Origin: Candidatus Allofournierella merdavium
GTDB lineage: Bacteria > Bacillota > Clostridia > Oscillospirales > Ruminococcaceae
Length of the DNA stretch: 64,000 nucleotides
NCBI GenBank assembly: GCA_019118765.1
Contig: DWYI01000033.1
Location: 62,001 to 126,000 of the forward strand
Direction: 5' to 3'
The notes beneath the pieces were generated by a model. It had not been told where the DNA came from, searched no databases, and worked only from the letters and a program-made list of their open reading frames with translations. Shown piece after piece: positions 25,765 to 33,815 of the stretch. How positions within the stretch are numbered: the first letter of the stretch is position 1; each line of letters starts with the position of its first letter. The position numbers and the translations under genes are program-made.

Positions 25765-26522
25765 TCGCATCGGAACGCAGCTTGTACATCCTGCGGGCGA
25801 TCCATGAGCGAGGCGTGATCAATCTCAAGGAGGTGGCGGTGGAACTGGGCACTTCGGAGGCCACCATCCGCCGCGACCTGGAAAAACTGGAGCGGGCGGG
25901 CAAACTCACCCGGGTGCAGGGCGGCGCCACCAGCAACGGGGGCGGCGAGGAGACCGCGGACATGGGCGAGTTGGCCATGCGCAGTAAAATGCAGATCAAC
26001 CATGCCGAAAAACTGGCCGTGGCCGCCGAGGCGGCCAAAAATGTGCAGGACGGCGACACCGTCTTTCTGGACTGCGGCACCTCCATCGCGCCGCTGGGCG
26101 CCATCCTGCTGCGGCGCAAGGTGCGCATCGTCACATACAGCACCCTGCTGCTGAGCCAGGTGAAGATGCCCAAAGCCGAGCTGGTGATGCTGGGCGGGGT
26201 GTACGACCCCCATCACAGCATTTTCACCGGCACCATGGCCGAGCAGATGCTGCGCAGCTTTCGCTTCGAGCACGCCTTCATCGGGTGCTACGGGGTGTCG
26301 CTGGCCGAGGGCAAGTGCTACGACCTGGATATGGCCAGCACCAACATCAAGCTGATCGGCGCGGAAAACGCCATGCACCGCTATCTGCTGCTGGACGACT
26401 CCAAGCTGGAAAAGCGGGGCTTTTACGGCTTCGCGGACCTCACCGCCTTCGATCACGTCTACTGCACCCGCCCGGCGGTGCCGGCGGAACTTCCGGAGAA
26501 TTTTGTGCTCGTTCAAAATTGA
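25761..26522 (+). CDS. DeoR-family transcriptional regulator of the sugar operon
   Basis: A 253-residue regulator. The winged helix-turn-helix is at residues about 5-55 ('INLKEVAVELGTSEATIRRDL') with the typical 'VQGGAT' turn. The effector domain shows 'VFLDCGTSIAPLG', 'IVTYSTLL' and 'MLGGVYDP', related to sugar isomerases and binding phosphorylated sugars. It overlaps the dehydrogenase stop (ATGA), so it is likely to be an autoregulated local repressor of the surrounding catabolic genes. Confidence 0.9.
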   Translation: MIASERSLYILRAIHERGVINLKEVAVELGTSEATIRRDLEKLERAGKLTRVQGGATSNGGGEETADMGELAMRSKMQINHAEKLAVAAEAAKNVQDGDTVFLDCGTSIAPLGAILLRRKVRIVTYSTLLLSQVKMPKAELVMLGGVYDPHHSIFTGTMAEQMLRSFRFEHAFIGCYGVSLAEGKCYDLDMASTNIKLIGAENAMHRYLLLDDSKLEKRGFYGFADLTAFDHVYCTRPAVPAELPENFVLVQN

Positions 26523-26553
26523 ACAAAAATGTTCAGTTTTGAAAAAATAAGTA

Positions 26554-26582
26554 TTGAAAATGCAAACCGCTTGCGCTATAAT
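26554..26582 (+). promoter_or_regulatory. Sigma-A promoter of the nanE/glycyl radical enzyme operon
   Basis: TTGAAA (26554-26559), 17-base spacer, TATAAT (26577-26582). The spacer carries the left arm of a 14-bp inverted repeat. Confidence 0.88.
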
Positions 26583-26619
26583 GTGTATGAAAACACAGCG
26601 CGGCGGTTTGCATTTTTTT
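26557..26619. repeat. 14-bp inverted repeat overlapping promoter, ending in T7
   Basis: The left arm (26557-26570, AAAATGCAAACCGC) is exactly complementary to 26603-26616, with T7 from 26613. For transcripts entering from the regulator gene this is a terminator with a 32-base loop. For the local promoter the arms flank the -10 and could be operator half-sites. Confidence 0.75.
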
Positions 26620-26708
26620 GCATCCGCGCGCAGGGCACAAACCTTATCACGGTGTGCCGCGGCCGGAACGGCGGCTTTCCGCCCGGGTGGTGGGGAAAGG
26701 AAGGAATC

Positions 26709-27467
26709 ATGAAAACGCAGGACCCCAAAAAGCGCGCGATCCTTGAGAGCTTCAAAAACGGCCTGATCGTCTCCTGTCAGGTCCAGTGGGACGACCCCAT
26801 CTACACCGACGACATGGTGGTGAAGATGGCCGAGGCGGCCCGCTGGGCGGGCGCGGTGGGCATCCGCGCCAACTCGCCGGAGCAGATTCGCGCCATCAAG
26901 GCGGCGGTGGACCTGCCCATGATCGGCCTGTACAAGATCTGGCACGACGACACCGACGTGTTCATCACCCCCACCCTGGAGGCGGCCCGGCAGGTGTGGG
27001 AGGCCGGCGCCGAGATCATCGCGCTGGACTGCACCGACCAGATCACCCACGAAGGCCGCCCCGCCTGGGAGCTGCTGCCGGTGGTGAAGAAGGAGATCCC
27101 CGAGGCGATCCTCTTCGCGGACGTCTCCAACTACAACGAGGCCAAGCGCGCCGTGGAACTGGGGGCGGACATCGTGGGCCCCACCCTTTACGGCTACACC
27201 AAGGAGACCGCCTCCATCGAGTATCCGGACCTGCGGGAGTTCGCCCGGATGTGCCGGGACATGGGCGACGAGGCCTACTTCGTGATGGAGGGGCATATCT
27301 ACACGCCCGAGGACGCCATCAAATGCCTCTACCTGGGGGCGCACACCGTGGTGGTGGGCAGCGCCATCACCCGCCCGCACCTCACTGCCAAGCGCTTTGT
27401 GGACCTGATGAGCGGCTACCAGAGCAACTGGCGTGACGCGGAAAAGAGCAAGCACAACAAAAAGTGA
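26709..27467 (+). CDS. nanE: Putative N-acylmannosamine-6-phosphate 2-epimerase (NanE-like)
   Basis: A 252-residue TIM-barrel protein. Family features are 'GLIVSCQV' at the N-terminus, 'AGAVGIRANSPEQIRAIK', 'PMIGLYK', 'EIIALDCTD' and 'HTVVVGSAITRP'. Characterised members convert ManNAc-6-phosphate to GlcNAc-6-phosphate. No nanA, nagA or nagB is nearby, so the substrate in this operon may differ. ATG 26709 follows AAAGGAAGG; it opens the unit containing the glycyl radical enzyme 28 bases downstream. Confidence 0.85.
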   Translation: MKTQDPKKRAILESFKNGLIVSCQVQWDDPIYTDDMVVKMAEAARWAGAVGIRANSPEQIRAIKAAVDLPMIGLYKIWHDDTDVFITPTLEAARQVWEAGAEIIALDCTDQITHEGRPAWELLPVVKKEIPEAILFADVSNYNEAKRAVELGADIVGPTLYGYTKETASIEYPDLREFARMCRDMGDEAYFVMEGHIYTPEDAIKCLYLGAHTVVVGSAITRPHLTAKRFVDLMSGYQSNWRDAEKSKHNKK

Positions 27468-27495
27468 GCACATACAAGCAAAAGAGGGGACCGAT

Positions 27496-29775
27496 ATGGC
27501 AAAATTCAATGTGGACGGCATTCAAAATGTGGAAGTCAGCAAAAAGCTGCCTCCCCAGATGTCTCCCAGCGAGCAGCTGGCGCTCATGCAGCGGTACACC
27601 GACACCCATCGGGCCTGTGAGGGTCTGAGCAAGGAGGAGCGGGAGGTGCGCTGCCTGCGGGTGTTGTATCCCGCGCTGCTGCGCCGGATGGAGCCGGGCG
27701 ATCTGTTCCTGGGCCGGCTGGACTTTTTGCCCATCGGCTTCGGCTGCGTGACCTCCCTGGGCGGCGTGGGCCACTACTGCGTGTTCGGCAAGCTGAAAGC
27801 CATGCGGGAGATCCTGCCCACCGAAGCGGAAAAGCAGCAGCTGGACGGGCTGTATCAGTACTGGCTGGACCACGACTGCAAGACCATCTACTGCAACGAG
27901 GTGCTGATCGACGATGTGATCGGCCGCTTCATCGACTGTGAAACGCCGCTCATCGCCACGGCGCGGCTGTCCGGCATGATGCTGGACTACGAGGCCCTGC
28001 TCAGCGGCGGGGTGGACGGCCTGCGCTCGCGCATCGACCAGGGCGCGGCGGCCAACGGCGAAAACGAGTTCTACAAGGCGTCCCGGCAGGCGCTGGACCT
28101 GTTCTGCACCTGCGCGGAGCATCTGCGCGGCGAGGCGCTGGAGGCGGCCAAAACCGCCGACGGCCCCCGCGCCGCCCAGCTGAAGGCCATGGCCGGCGTG
28201 CTGGCGAACATCCAGCACGGCGCGCCGAAAACCTTCCCGGAGGCGCTGCAGCTGTTCTGGCTGTACGCGCTGATGGCGGGGGTCATCAACTACGGCCGCC
28301 TGGACGACCTGCTGGGGCCCTACCTTGCGGCGGACCTGGAAGCGGGCCGCCTCACCGAGGACGAGGCCTACGAGTACGTCAAGTGCCTGTGGCGGATGAT
28401 CGAAAACCGCCGCACCACTGTCAACGGGCGGATCATCGTGGGCGGCTACGGCCGCAAGCACCCCCGCGAGGCGGACGTGTTCCTGCGGCTTGCCATGCGG
28501 GCGGCCACCGAACTGCGCTATGTGGAGCCCCAGTTCACCCTGCGGGTCACAAAGGATATGCCGGAGGAGATCTGGGACGCCGCCCTGGAGGCGCTGGGCC
28601 GCGGGGCCACCTATCCCACCCTGTACAACGACGACGTGAACGTGCCCGCGGTGGCCTACGCCATGCGGGTGGACGAGAAGACGGCGGAGCAGTATGTGCC
28701 CTTCGGCTGCGGCGAGTACGTCATCGCCGGCCAGAGCACCGGCACCCCCAACACCTGCATCAACCTGCTCAAGCTGCTGGAGATCGCCCTCAACGGGGGC
28801 ATCGACCCCATGGACGGCAAGGACAAGAGCGACGGCGTGGCGCTGGCCCCGGCGGGCGAACTGCACACCTTTGAGGACTTGTGGGCGCAGTACACCCGCC
28901 TGCTGGATCACTACCTGGACCTCTCCGTCCACGCCCAGGTCCATTCCTACGAGGTCATGCGCCGCCAGGTGAGTTTTCTGTTCACCAGCCTGCTGATGGA
29001 CGACTGCATCGCCCGGGGCAAGGCCGTGCTGGACGGCGGCGTGCGCTATCTGGGCGGCACCAACGAGACCTACGGCAACATCAACACCTCCGACGCACTG
29101 TGGGCCATCAAGGACCTGGTCTACGACCGCAAGAAGTACACCCTGCCGCAGCTGGTGGCCGCCGCCAACGCGGACTTTGCCGGCGCGGAGGACATCCGCA
29201 CCGCCCTGTGGAAGTGCGACAAGTACGGCAACGACCTGGACACCGCCGACGGCATGGCCGACCGGCTGTATCAGTTCGTGGCAAACGGCGTGCGGGACCG
29301 GGGCATCGCCGCCGGGATGCAGTATTACCTCATCGTCATCAGCAACAACCAGCTGAACACCGAGTGGGGCCGGCGCACCGCCGCCTCGCTGGACGGGCGG
29401 CACGCGGGCCAGTACATGAACCCGGCCAACAACCCCCAGGGCGGCGCCAACACCCACGGCCCCACCGCCATGCTCAACTCGCTGGCCAAGTTCGACGCCC
29501 GGCTGCACGGCGCGTCGGTGCAGAACATCAAGTTTGCCACCCCCTTCTTCCGGGAGAACCGGGAGAAGATCAAGGCCCTGTTCAAGACCTACTTTGCCCG
29601 GGGCGGCTGTCACCTGATGGTCACGGTCATCGACCACGGCGTGCTGGAGGACGCGGTGGCCCACCCGGAGCGCTACCCCGACCTGATCGTGCGGGTCAGC
29701 GGTTTCTCGGCGGTGTTCGTCAACCTGGAGCCGGACATCCAGCAGGAGCTGATGAGCCGGGTGATGTATGAATGA
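27496..29775 (+). CDS. Glycyl radical enzyme of the pyruvate formate-lyase family, substrate unassigned
   Basis: 759 residues. The thiyl Cys and proposed general base are in 'FGCGEY' (Cys405, Glu407), and the glycyl radical loop is 'VRVSGFSAVF' (Gly736), 24 residues from the end, as in the family. True pyruvate formate-lyase has adjacent Cys residues; this protein instead has the G-C-x-E arrangement of dehydratases and C-O/C-S lyases. Its size is near that of the anhydrohexitol-phosphate lyase PflD. Together with its activase and sugar-modifying neighbours it is probably a radical lyase or dehydratase of a phosphorylated sugar or polyol. It would be oxygen-sensitive. Confidence 0.88.
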   Translation: MAKFNVDGIQNVEVSKKLPPQMSPSEQLALMQRYTDTHRACEGLSKEEREVRCLRVLYPALLRRMEPGDLFLGRLDFLPIGFGCVTSLGGVGHYCVFGKLKAMREILPTEAEKQQLDGLYQYWLDHDCKTIYCNEVLIDDVIGRFIDCETPLIATARLSGMMLDYEALLSGGVDGLRSRIDQGAAANGENEFYKASRQALDLFCTCAEHLRGEALEAAKTADGPRAAQLKAMAGVLANIQHGAPKTFPEALQLFWLYALMAGVINYGRLDDLLGPYLAADLEAGRLTEDEAYEYVKCLWRMIENRRTTVNGRIIVGGYGRKHPREADVFLRLAMRAATELRYVEPQFTLRVTKDMPEEIWDAALEALGRGATYPTLYNDDVNVPAVAYAMRVDEKTAEQYVPFGCGEYVIAGQSTGTPNTCINLLKLLEIALNGGIDPMDGKDKSDGVALAPAGELHTFEDLWAQYTRLLDHYLDLSVHAQVHSYEVMRRQVSFLFTSLLMDDCIARGKAVLDGGVRYLGGTNETYGNINTSDALWAIKDLVYDRKKYTLPQLVAAANADFAGAEDIRTALWKCDKYGNDLDTADGMADRLYQFVANGVRDRGIAAGMQYYLIVISNNQLNTEWGRRTAASLDGRHAGQYMNPANNPQGGANTHGPTAMLNSLAKFDARLHGASVQNIKFATPFFRENREKIKALFKTYFARGGCHLMVTVIDHGVLEDAVAHPERYPDLIVRVSGFSAVFVNLEPDIQQELMSRVMYE

Positions 29776-29785
29776 GGGGCTCGCC

Positions 29786-30694
29786 ATGATAAACACTCTC
29801 CGGGTGATGGATGTGGAGCGGTTCGCCACCAAGGACGGCCCCGGCATCCGCACCACCGTATTTTTAAAGGGGTGCCCGCTCCACTGTCCCTGGTGCGCGA
29901 ATCCCGAATCCCAGAGCGCGTCGACCCAGCTTTTGTGGTTTGAGGCCAAATGCACCGCCTGCGGCGCCTGTGTGGCGGCCTGCGGGCAGGGCGCCCGCAC
30001 CGGCGGGCCGGGGCAGAAGCCCTTGCTGGACCGGGCGAAGTGCCTGCGGTGCGGCGCCTGCGTGGAGGCCTGTCCCTCGGGGGCGCTGCAGCTTTCCGGC
30101 GCCGACCGCACCCCTGCCTCCCTGCTGGGGGAGGTGCTGCGGGACGCCGATTACTACGCGGCCTCCGGCGGCGGCGTCACCGTCTCCGGCGGCGAGCCGC
30201 TGACCCAGCCGGAGGCGCTGGCGGAATTTTTGTCCCTGTGCAAGGAACACGGCCTGCACACCGCCGTCGAGACCTGCGGGGCCTTTGCGCCCGCCGCGCT
30301 GGAGCGGTGCGCACCCTGGCTGGACCTGTTCCTCTTTGACGTCAAGAGCGCCGACGCCCGCCGCCTGGCCGAAGCGACCGGCGCGGACCTTGCGGCCGTC
30401 ACCGCGAACCTGCGGCGGGCCATGGCGCTGGGCCGGGAGGTGGTGGCCCGCGTGCCGGTGATCCCCGGCTTCAACCACGACGAGGCGAGTATGAGGGCGA
30501 TCTTCGCCCTGGCCCGCGACTGCGGGGTGGGGCGGCTGGACCTGCTGCCCTATCACACGCTGGGCAAAAACAAGTACGCCGCGCTGGGCCGGGCCTATGC
30601 CCTGGGGGATACGTCCATGCTCACCAGGGCCGAGGTGCAGCCCTGGCAGCAGCTGGCTGCCTCCCTGGGGCTGGACGCCCGGGTGGGCGGCTGA
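29786..30694 (+). CDS. Glycyl-radical enzyme activating protein (radical SAM)
   Basis: 302 residues. The radical SAM cluster is Cys30-x3-Cys34-x2-Cys37 in 'GCPLHCPWC', preceded by 'DGPGIRTTVFLKG'. Two ferredoxin-like clusters ('CTACGACVAAC', 'CLRCGACVEACP') follow and 'VSGGEPL' is present. It installs the glycyl radical on the preceding enzyme. ATG 29786 has GAGGGG upstream; an alternative ATG at 29768 overlaps the lyase stop. The linkage is obligate for function. Confidence 0.9.
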   Translation: MINTLRVMDVERFATKDGPGIRTTVFLKGCPLHCPWCANPESQSASTQLLWFEAKCTACGACVAACGQGARTGGPGQKPLLDRAKCLRCGACVEACPSGALQLSGADRTPASLLGEVLRDADYYAASGGGVTVSGGEPLTQPEALAEFLSLCKEHGLHTAVETCGAFAPAALERCAPWLDLFLFDVKSADARRLAEATGADLAAVTANLRRAMALGREVVARVPVIPGFNHDEASMRAIFALARDCGVGRLDLLPYHTLGKNKYAALGRAYALGDTSMLTRAEVQPWQQLAASLGLDARVGG

Positions 30695-30699
30695 AAAAC

Positions 30700-30745
30700 A
30701 AAACAAAGGCCGCCGCATCGGTTTGCCGATGCGGCGGCCTCTTTT
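30700..30745. terminator. Bidirectional terminator between the activase and deoC
   Basis: A 14-bp stem GGCCGCCGCATCGG (30708-30721) and its complement (30726-30739), flanked by A-rich sequence on the left and TCTTTT on the right. It serves two convergent genes. Confidence 0.9.
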
Positions 30746-30760
30746 ACTGGAAAACCACGG

Positions 30761-31516
30761 TCACGCCTTGCCCTCGCGCATGGCCTTCGCCTCGGCGGGG
30801 GTGCAGTTCAGCACCACGGGGGTGGAGCGGTAGCCGATGCCCATGCGGTCGATGCCCATGTCGATGAGCTCCAGGAAATGCTCGCGGGTGCGGATGCAGC
30901 CGGAGCCCTTGATCTTGCAGCGGCCCTGGGCGGCGTCCATCATGGCCTGGATCACCTCGCAGGTGGCGCCCTCGTTCTTGCCGCCGGTGAAGAAGCCGGT
31001 GCTGGTCTTCACGAAGTCGGCTCCCGCGGCGATGGCCACCTCGGTGGCCTTCTTCACCTCGTCCAGGGTCAGCGCGTCGGTCTCGAAGATCACCTTCACC
31101 GCCGTGCCGTACTTGTGGCACACGTCGCACACCGCTTTGATGTCGGCCTCCACGTCGGCCCATCTGCCGCTGCGGATCCAGCCGAAGTTGGCCACGATGT
31201 CCAACTCAAAGATCTTGCCGGTCTTGCAGTACTCCTCCGCCTGCAGCACCTTGGAGGCGGTGGTGGACAGGCCGAAGGGGAAGTCGCACACCACGCAGAT
31301 CTTGGTGTCGGTGCCCTCGCACATCTCGATGGCGATGGGCAGGGAGGCCGGGTTGATGCAGACGGTGCGGCAGCCGAAGTCGATGCCCTCCTGGATGTAC
31401 TTGCGGATGTCCTCCTGGGTGAATTCCGGCTTCAGAACGGACTGGTCGATGTAGGCGGCCAGTTCGGCCACGGTCATGTCGGCGGCTTTCTTTGCAGGTT
31501 TCATGTTCGCGTTCAT
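30761..31516 (-). CDS. deoC: Deoxyribose-phosphate aldolase
   Basis: 251 residues. The class I aldolase Schiff-base Lys170 is in 'DFVKTSTGF', with supporting 'KVIFETDAL' (Lys141) and 'KGSGCIRT'. It normally cleaves 2-deoxyribose-5-phosphate to acetaldehyde and glyceraldehyde-3-phosphate. It converges on the radical enzyme operon and could process a deoxy-sugar phosphate made there (inference). ATG 31516 gives a short extension before the conserved start; no clear ribosome site was found, so ATG 31504 is also possible. Confidence 0.9.
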   Translation of the reverse strand: MNANMKPAKKAADMTVAELAAYIDQSVLKPEFTQEDIRKYIQEGIDFGCRTVCINPASLPIAIEMCEGTDTKICVVCDFPFGLSTTASKVLQAEEYCKTGKIFELDIVANFGWIRSGRWADVEADIKAVCDVCHKYGTAVKVIFETDALTLDEVKKATEVAIAAGADFVKTSTGFFTGGKNEGATCEVIQAMMDAAQGRCKIKGSGCIRTREHFLELIDMGIDRMGIGYRSTPVVLNCTPAEAKAMREGKA

Positions 31517-31573
31517 GTGCGGGGTGGATTGGCCTTCCAGGGGCGGGGCCGCACATCTCCTTTCACTGGTTCC

Positions 31574-31602
31574 AGCATAGCACAAGTGCACTACACTGTC
31601 AA
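31574..31602 (-). promoter_or_regulatory. Sigma-A promoter of deoC with nearby palindromes
   Basis: On the - strand, TTGACA (complement of 31597-31602), 17-base spacer, TATGCT (complement of 31574-31579). The spacer holds the palindrome GCACAAGTGC (31580-31589), and GTAGTTTTACTAC (31612-31624) lies just upstream, so repression at the promoter is plausible. Confidence 0.85.
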
Positions 31603-31631
31603 TGTAAATATGTAGTTTTACTACAAATCTC

Positions 31632-31660
31632 TTGCGGCCCGCCAGCGGGCAGGGTATAAT
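31632..31660 (+). promoter_or_regulatory. Sigma-A promoter of the RpiR regulator gene
   Basis: TTGCGG (31632-31637), 17-base spacer, TATAAT (31655-31660), back to back with the deoC promoter. Confidence 0.75.
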
Positions 31661-31691
31661 ATAAGGCAGAAACAGCAGGGGAGGGCGCGTC

Positions 31692-32561
31692 ATGCAGGAG
31701 AGCGTCGGCAGGATCAAAAAGAACTACGCGCAGCTGCGCGCCTCGGAGCGCAAGGTGGCGGACTGGGTGCTGCGTTTCCCGGCCAAGGTGCCGGAGATGA
31801 CCATGGCCCAGCTGGCCGCGGCAGCGGGGGTCAGTGAGCCCACCGTGGCCCGCTTCGCGGAGGCGGCGGGCTTTGCCGGCTTCAGCGCTTTGAAGCTGGC
31901 CCTGGCCCGGGATGCGTCGCACCTGAGGCCAGACCGGCTGCTGGACGTGCACGTTCAGCCGGGGGACCGGCTGGACACCGTGCCGGGCAAGATGGTGTCG
32001 CTGGCGCTCAAAGCGCTGGAGGACACCCGCCGCACGCTGGACACCCGCAGCTACGAAAAGGCGGTGCGGGCGTTGGCGGCGGCCCGCCTCATCGACATCT
32101 ACGGCGTGGGCAACTCCGCCGCCGTGGCGCAGGACATGGTGGTCAAACTGCTGCGCATCGGCCTTGCCTGCCGCGCCTATCCGGACTGCCACCTCCAGCA
32201 GATCTGCGCCTCGGCCCTGGGGGCGGGGGACGTGGCGGTGGGCATCTCCCACTCCGGCGCCACGCGGGACACGGTGGACGCCCTGGCCATCGCCCGCGCC
32301 AGAGGCGCCGCCACCATCGCCATCACCAACTTCCGGGGGGCGGAGATTCTGCGCCATGCGGACATCGCCCTGCTCACCGGCGACGTGGAGACGGCCTTCT
32401 ACACCGAGACCATGTTCTCCCGTATCTCCCAGCTGGTCATCGTGGACAGCCTGTATATGGGCGTCATGCTGCAGGACTTCGACCGCTTCTCCGACACGCT
32501 GGAGGGGGTCAACCGGATGGTCAGCCGCAAGGTCTACCGGGAGGAGGAGAACGCGCCGTGA
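31692..32561 (+). CDS. MurR/RpiR-family transcriptional regulator
   Basis: A 289-residue regulator. The N-terminal HTH_6 domain (about 1-77, '[26 protein letters not shown]') is followed by a SIS sugar-phosphate-binding domain (about 125-265, '[16 protein letters not shown]', '[17 protein letters not shown]'). It is divergent from deoC, so it likely senses a sugar phosphate and controls deoC and itself. The ribosome site is GGGGAGGG. Confidence 0.9.
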   Translation: MQESVGRIKKNYAQLRASERKVADWVLRFPAKVPEMTMAQLAAAAGVSEPTVARFAEAAGFAGFSALKLALARDASHLRPDRLLDVHVQPGDRLDTVPGKMVSLALKALEDTRRTLDTRSYEKAVRALAAARLIDIYGVGNSAAVAQDMVVKLLRIGLACRAYPDCHLQQICASALGAGDVAVGISHSGATRDTVDALAIARARGAATIAITNFRGAEILRHADIALLTGDVETAFYTETMFSRISQLVIVDSLYMGVMLQDFDRFSDTLEGVNRMVSRKVYREEENAP

Positions 32562-33358
32562 ACGATCTGACCCGGGACGCCCGGGACTTCAACACCCTGG
32601 CGGACTTTCTGGCCCGGCGGGACGTGCCCCGGCTGGACGCCGCCACGCTGCAACAGGCGCTGGGCGCTCCCCGGGCGGACATGGTGCTGCTGTTCGGCGG
32701 CAGCCTGCCCGAGGGCTGCCGGCTGGCCGGGCGGCTGTGGCAGCAGGGCCTCGCCCGGCGGGTGATGACCATCGGCGGGGTGGGGCACACCACCGCCGCC
32801 TTCCTGGAGCGGTTCGAGAGCGCGCTGCCCGCCGGCCACAGTGCCACCGAGGGGGAGTGCATGAAGGAATACCTGCAAAGCGCCTTTTCCATCCCCGACG
32901 CGGACGTGCTGGTGGAGCGCGCCTCCGCCAACTGCGGCGAGAACGTGCGCTTTGCCCTGCGCATTTTGCAGGAGAAAAACGCCCTGCCCGCCACGGCCAT
33001 CGTGCTCCACGATTCCACCATGCAGCGGCGGATCGGCGCCACGCTGGACCGCTGGTGGCCGAAAGACGCCACCCGCTTTGTCCACTTCGCCGCCTATCGG
33101 GCAAGGCTGGAAGCGGGGGAGAGCGGCCTGGCCTTTGCGCCCAACCGCATCTGGGGCCTGTGGCAGCCGGAGCACTACATGAGCCTTCTCCTCAGCGAGA
33201 TCCCCCGCCTGCGGGATGACGAACAGGGCTACGGCCCCCGGGGCCGGGGCTTCATCGCCCATGTTGACCTGCCGGCGGAGGTGGAGGCCGCCTGGCAGCG
33301 GCTGTCGGCGCGCTACGCCCGCCTGCTGCGCCCCCAGCCGCCCCGCACACCCTGTTGA
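32558..33358 (+). CDS. YdcF/ElyC/SanA (DUF218) family protein
   Basis: 266 residues with the DUF218 core: '[20 protein letters not shown]', then 'GECMKEYL', '[18 protein letters not shown]' and '[17 protein letters not shown]'. These supply the acidic and small-residue motifs of the family. No signal peptide or membrane segment is seen, so it resembles cytosolic YdcF, a SAM-binding protein of unknown function. The GTG start overlaps the RpiR stop (GTGA), with GGAGGAGG upstream. Confidence 0.8.
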   Translation: MNDLTRDARDFNTLADFLARRDVPRLDAATLQQALGAPRADMVLLFGGSLPEGCRLAGRLWQQGLARRVMTIGGVGHTTAAFLERFESALPAGHSATEGECMKEYLQSAFSIPDADVLVERASANCGENVRFALRILQEKNALPATAIVLHDSTMQRRIGATLDRWWPKDATRFVHFAAYRARLEAGESGLAFAPNRIWGLWQPEHYMSLLLSEIPRLRDDEQGYGPRGRGFIAHVDLPAEVEAAWQRLSARYARLLRPQPPRTPC

Positions 33359-33383
33359 CAAACCCGCCGGCAGGGTGTATACT
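33355..33383 (+). promoter_or_regulatory. Sigma-A promoter of the ars operon
   Basis: Consensus TTGACA (33355-33360), 17-base spacer, TATACT (33378-33383). Confidence 0.9.
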
Positions 33384-33394
33384 GTGGCCAATGC

Positions 33395-33410
33395 ATCAAA
33401 TATTTTTGAT
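33395..33410. promoter_or_regulatory. ArsR-type operator 1
   Basis: ATCAAA-TATT-TTTGAT, a perfect 6-4-6 palindrome just downstream of the promoter and 13 bases before arsR. It matches the second copy at 33774. Confidence 0.88.
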
Positions 33411-33423
33411 ATGAGGTGAGGGG

Positions 33424-33750
33424 ATGGAGGATTACCGGCAGGAAGCCAAGGTCTTTCGCGCTTTGTGCGACGAGAAGCGGCTGGCCATCCTGGCGCAGCT
33501 GCGAGGCGGGGAAAAGTGCGCCTGTGTGCTGCAGGAGCCGCTGGACCTGACCCAGTCGGGGCTGTCTTATCACATGAAGATCCTCTGCGAATCCGGCCTT
33601 GTGCAGAGCCGGCAGGAGGGCAAATGGACCCACTACCGCCTGAGCGAAGCGGGGCGGCGGCGGGCGCTGGAGCTGCTGGAGCGGCTCACCGCGCCCGACG
33701 ACGCCCCCCAAAGCGGCGGGTGTACCTGCAAAAAAACGCCGTCGGTGTGA
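33424..33750 (+). CDS. arsR: ArsR-family metalloregulatory repressor
   Basis: A 108-residue winged-helix repressor. The DNA-recognition helix is in 'LTQSGLSYHMKILCESGLV', and the metal-site region is 'GGEKCACVLQEPL', a C-x-C arrangement like the As(III) site of ArsR. A second Cys pair near the C-terminus ('GGCTCKK') may add ligands. With the palindromic operators at its own promoter and before the permease it is very likely autoregulated and released by arsenite. Confidence 0.92.
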   Translation: MEDYRQEAKVFRALCDEKRLAILAQLRGGEKCACVLQEPLDLTQSGLSYHMKILCESGLVQSRQEGKWTHYRLSEAGRRRALELLERLTAPDDAPQSGGCTCKKTPSV

Positions 33751-33762
33751 CGGCGCTTTTTT
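33736..33762 (+). terminator. Terminator overlapping the arsR stop codon
   Basis: CGCCGTC (33737-33743) pairs with GACGGCG (33749-33755) across five bases, followed by T6. It would limit read-through from arsR into the permease. Confidence 0.8.
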
Positions 33763-33773
33763 GCCGACGAAAC

Positions 33774-33789
33774 ATCAAAAATATTTGAT
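33774..33789. promoter_or_regulatory. ArsR-type operator 2
   Basis: ATCAAA-AATA-TTTGAT, the same 6-4-6 palindrome as operator 1, located between the arsR terminator and the permease. Any promoter here is weak (TTGCCG near 33761) and would overlap the operator. Confidence 0.85.
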
Positions 33790-33815
33790 GTAACAACAGG
33801 AAAGCAGGTGTTGAT

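Noticed and set aside
27496..29775. Canonical pyruvate formate-lyase (pflB)
   Set aside because: The adjacent Cys-Cys active site of PflB is absent; the motif is G-C-G-E and the operon is for sugar derivatives.
27382..30111. 909-codon open frame on the - strand
   Set aside because: Antisense to the glycyl radical enzyme, whose catalytic motifs establish the + frame.
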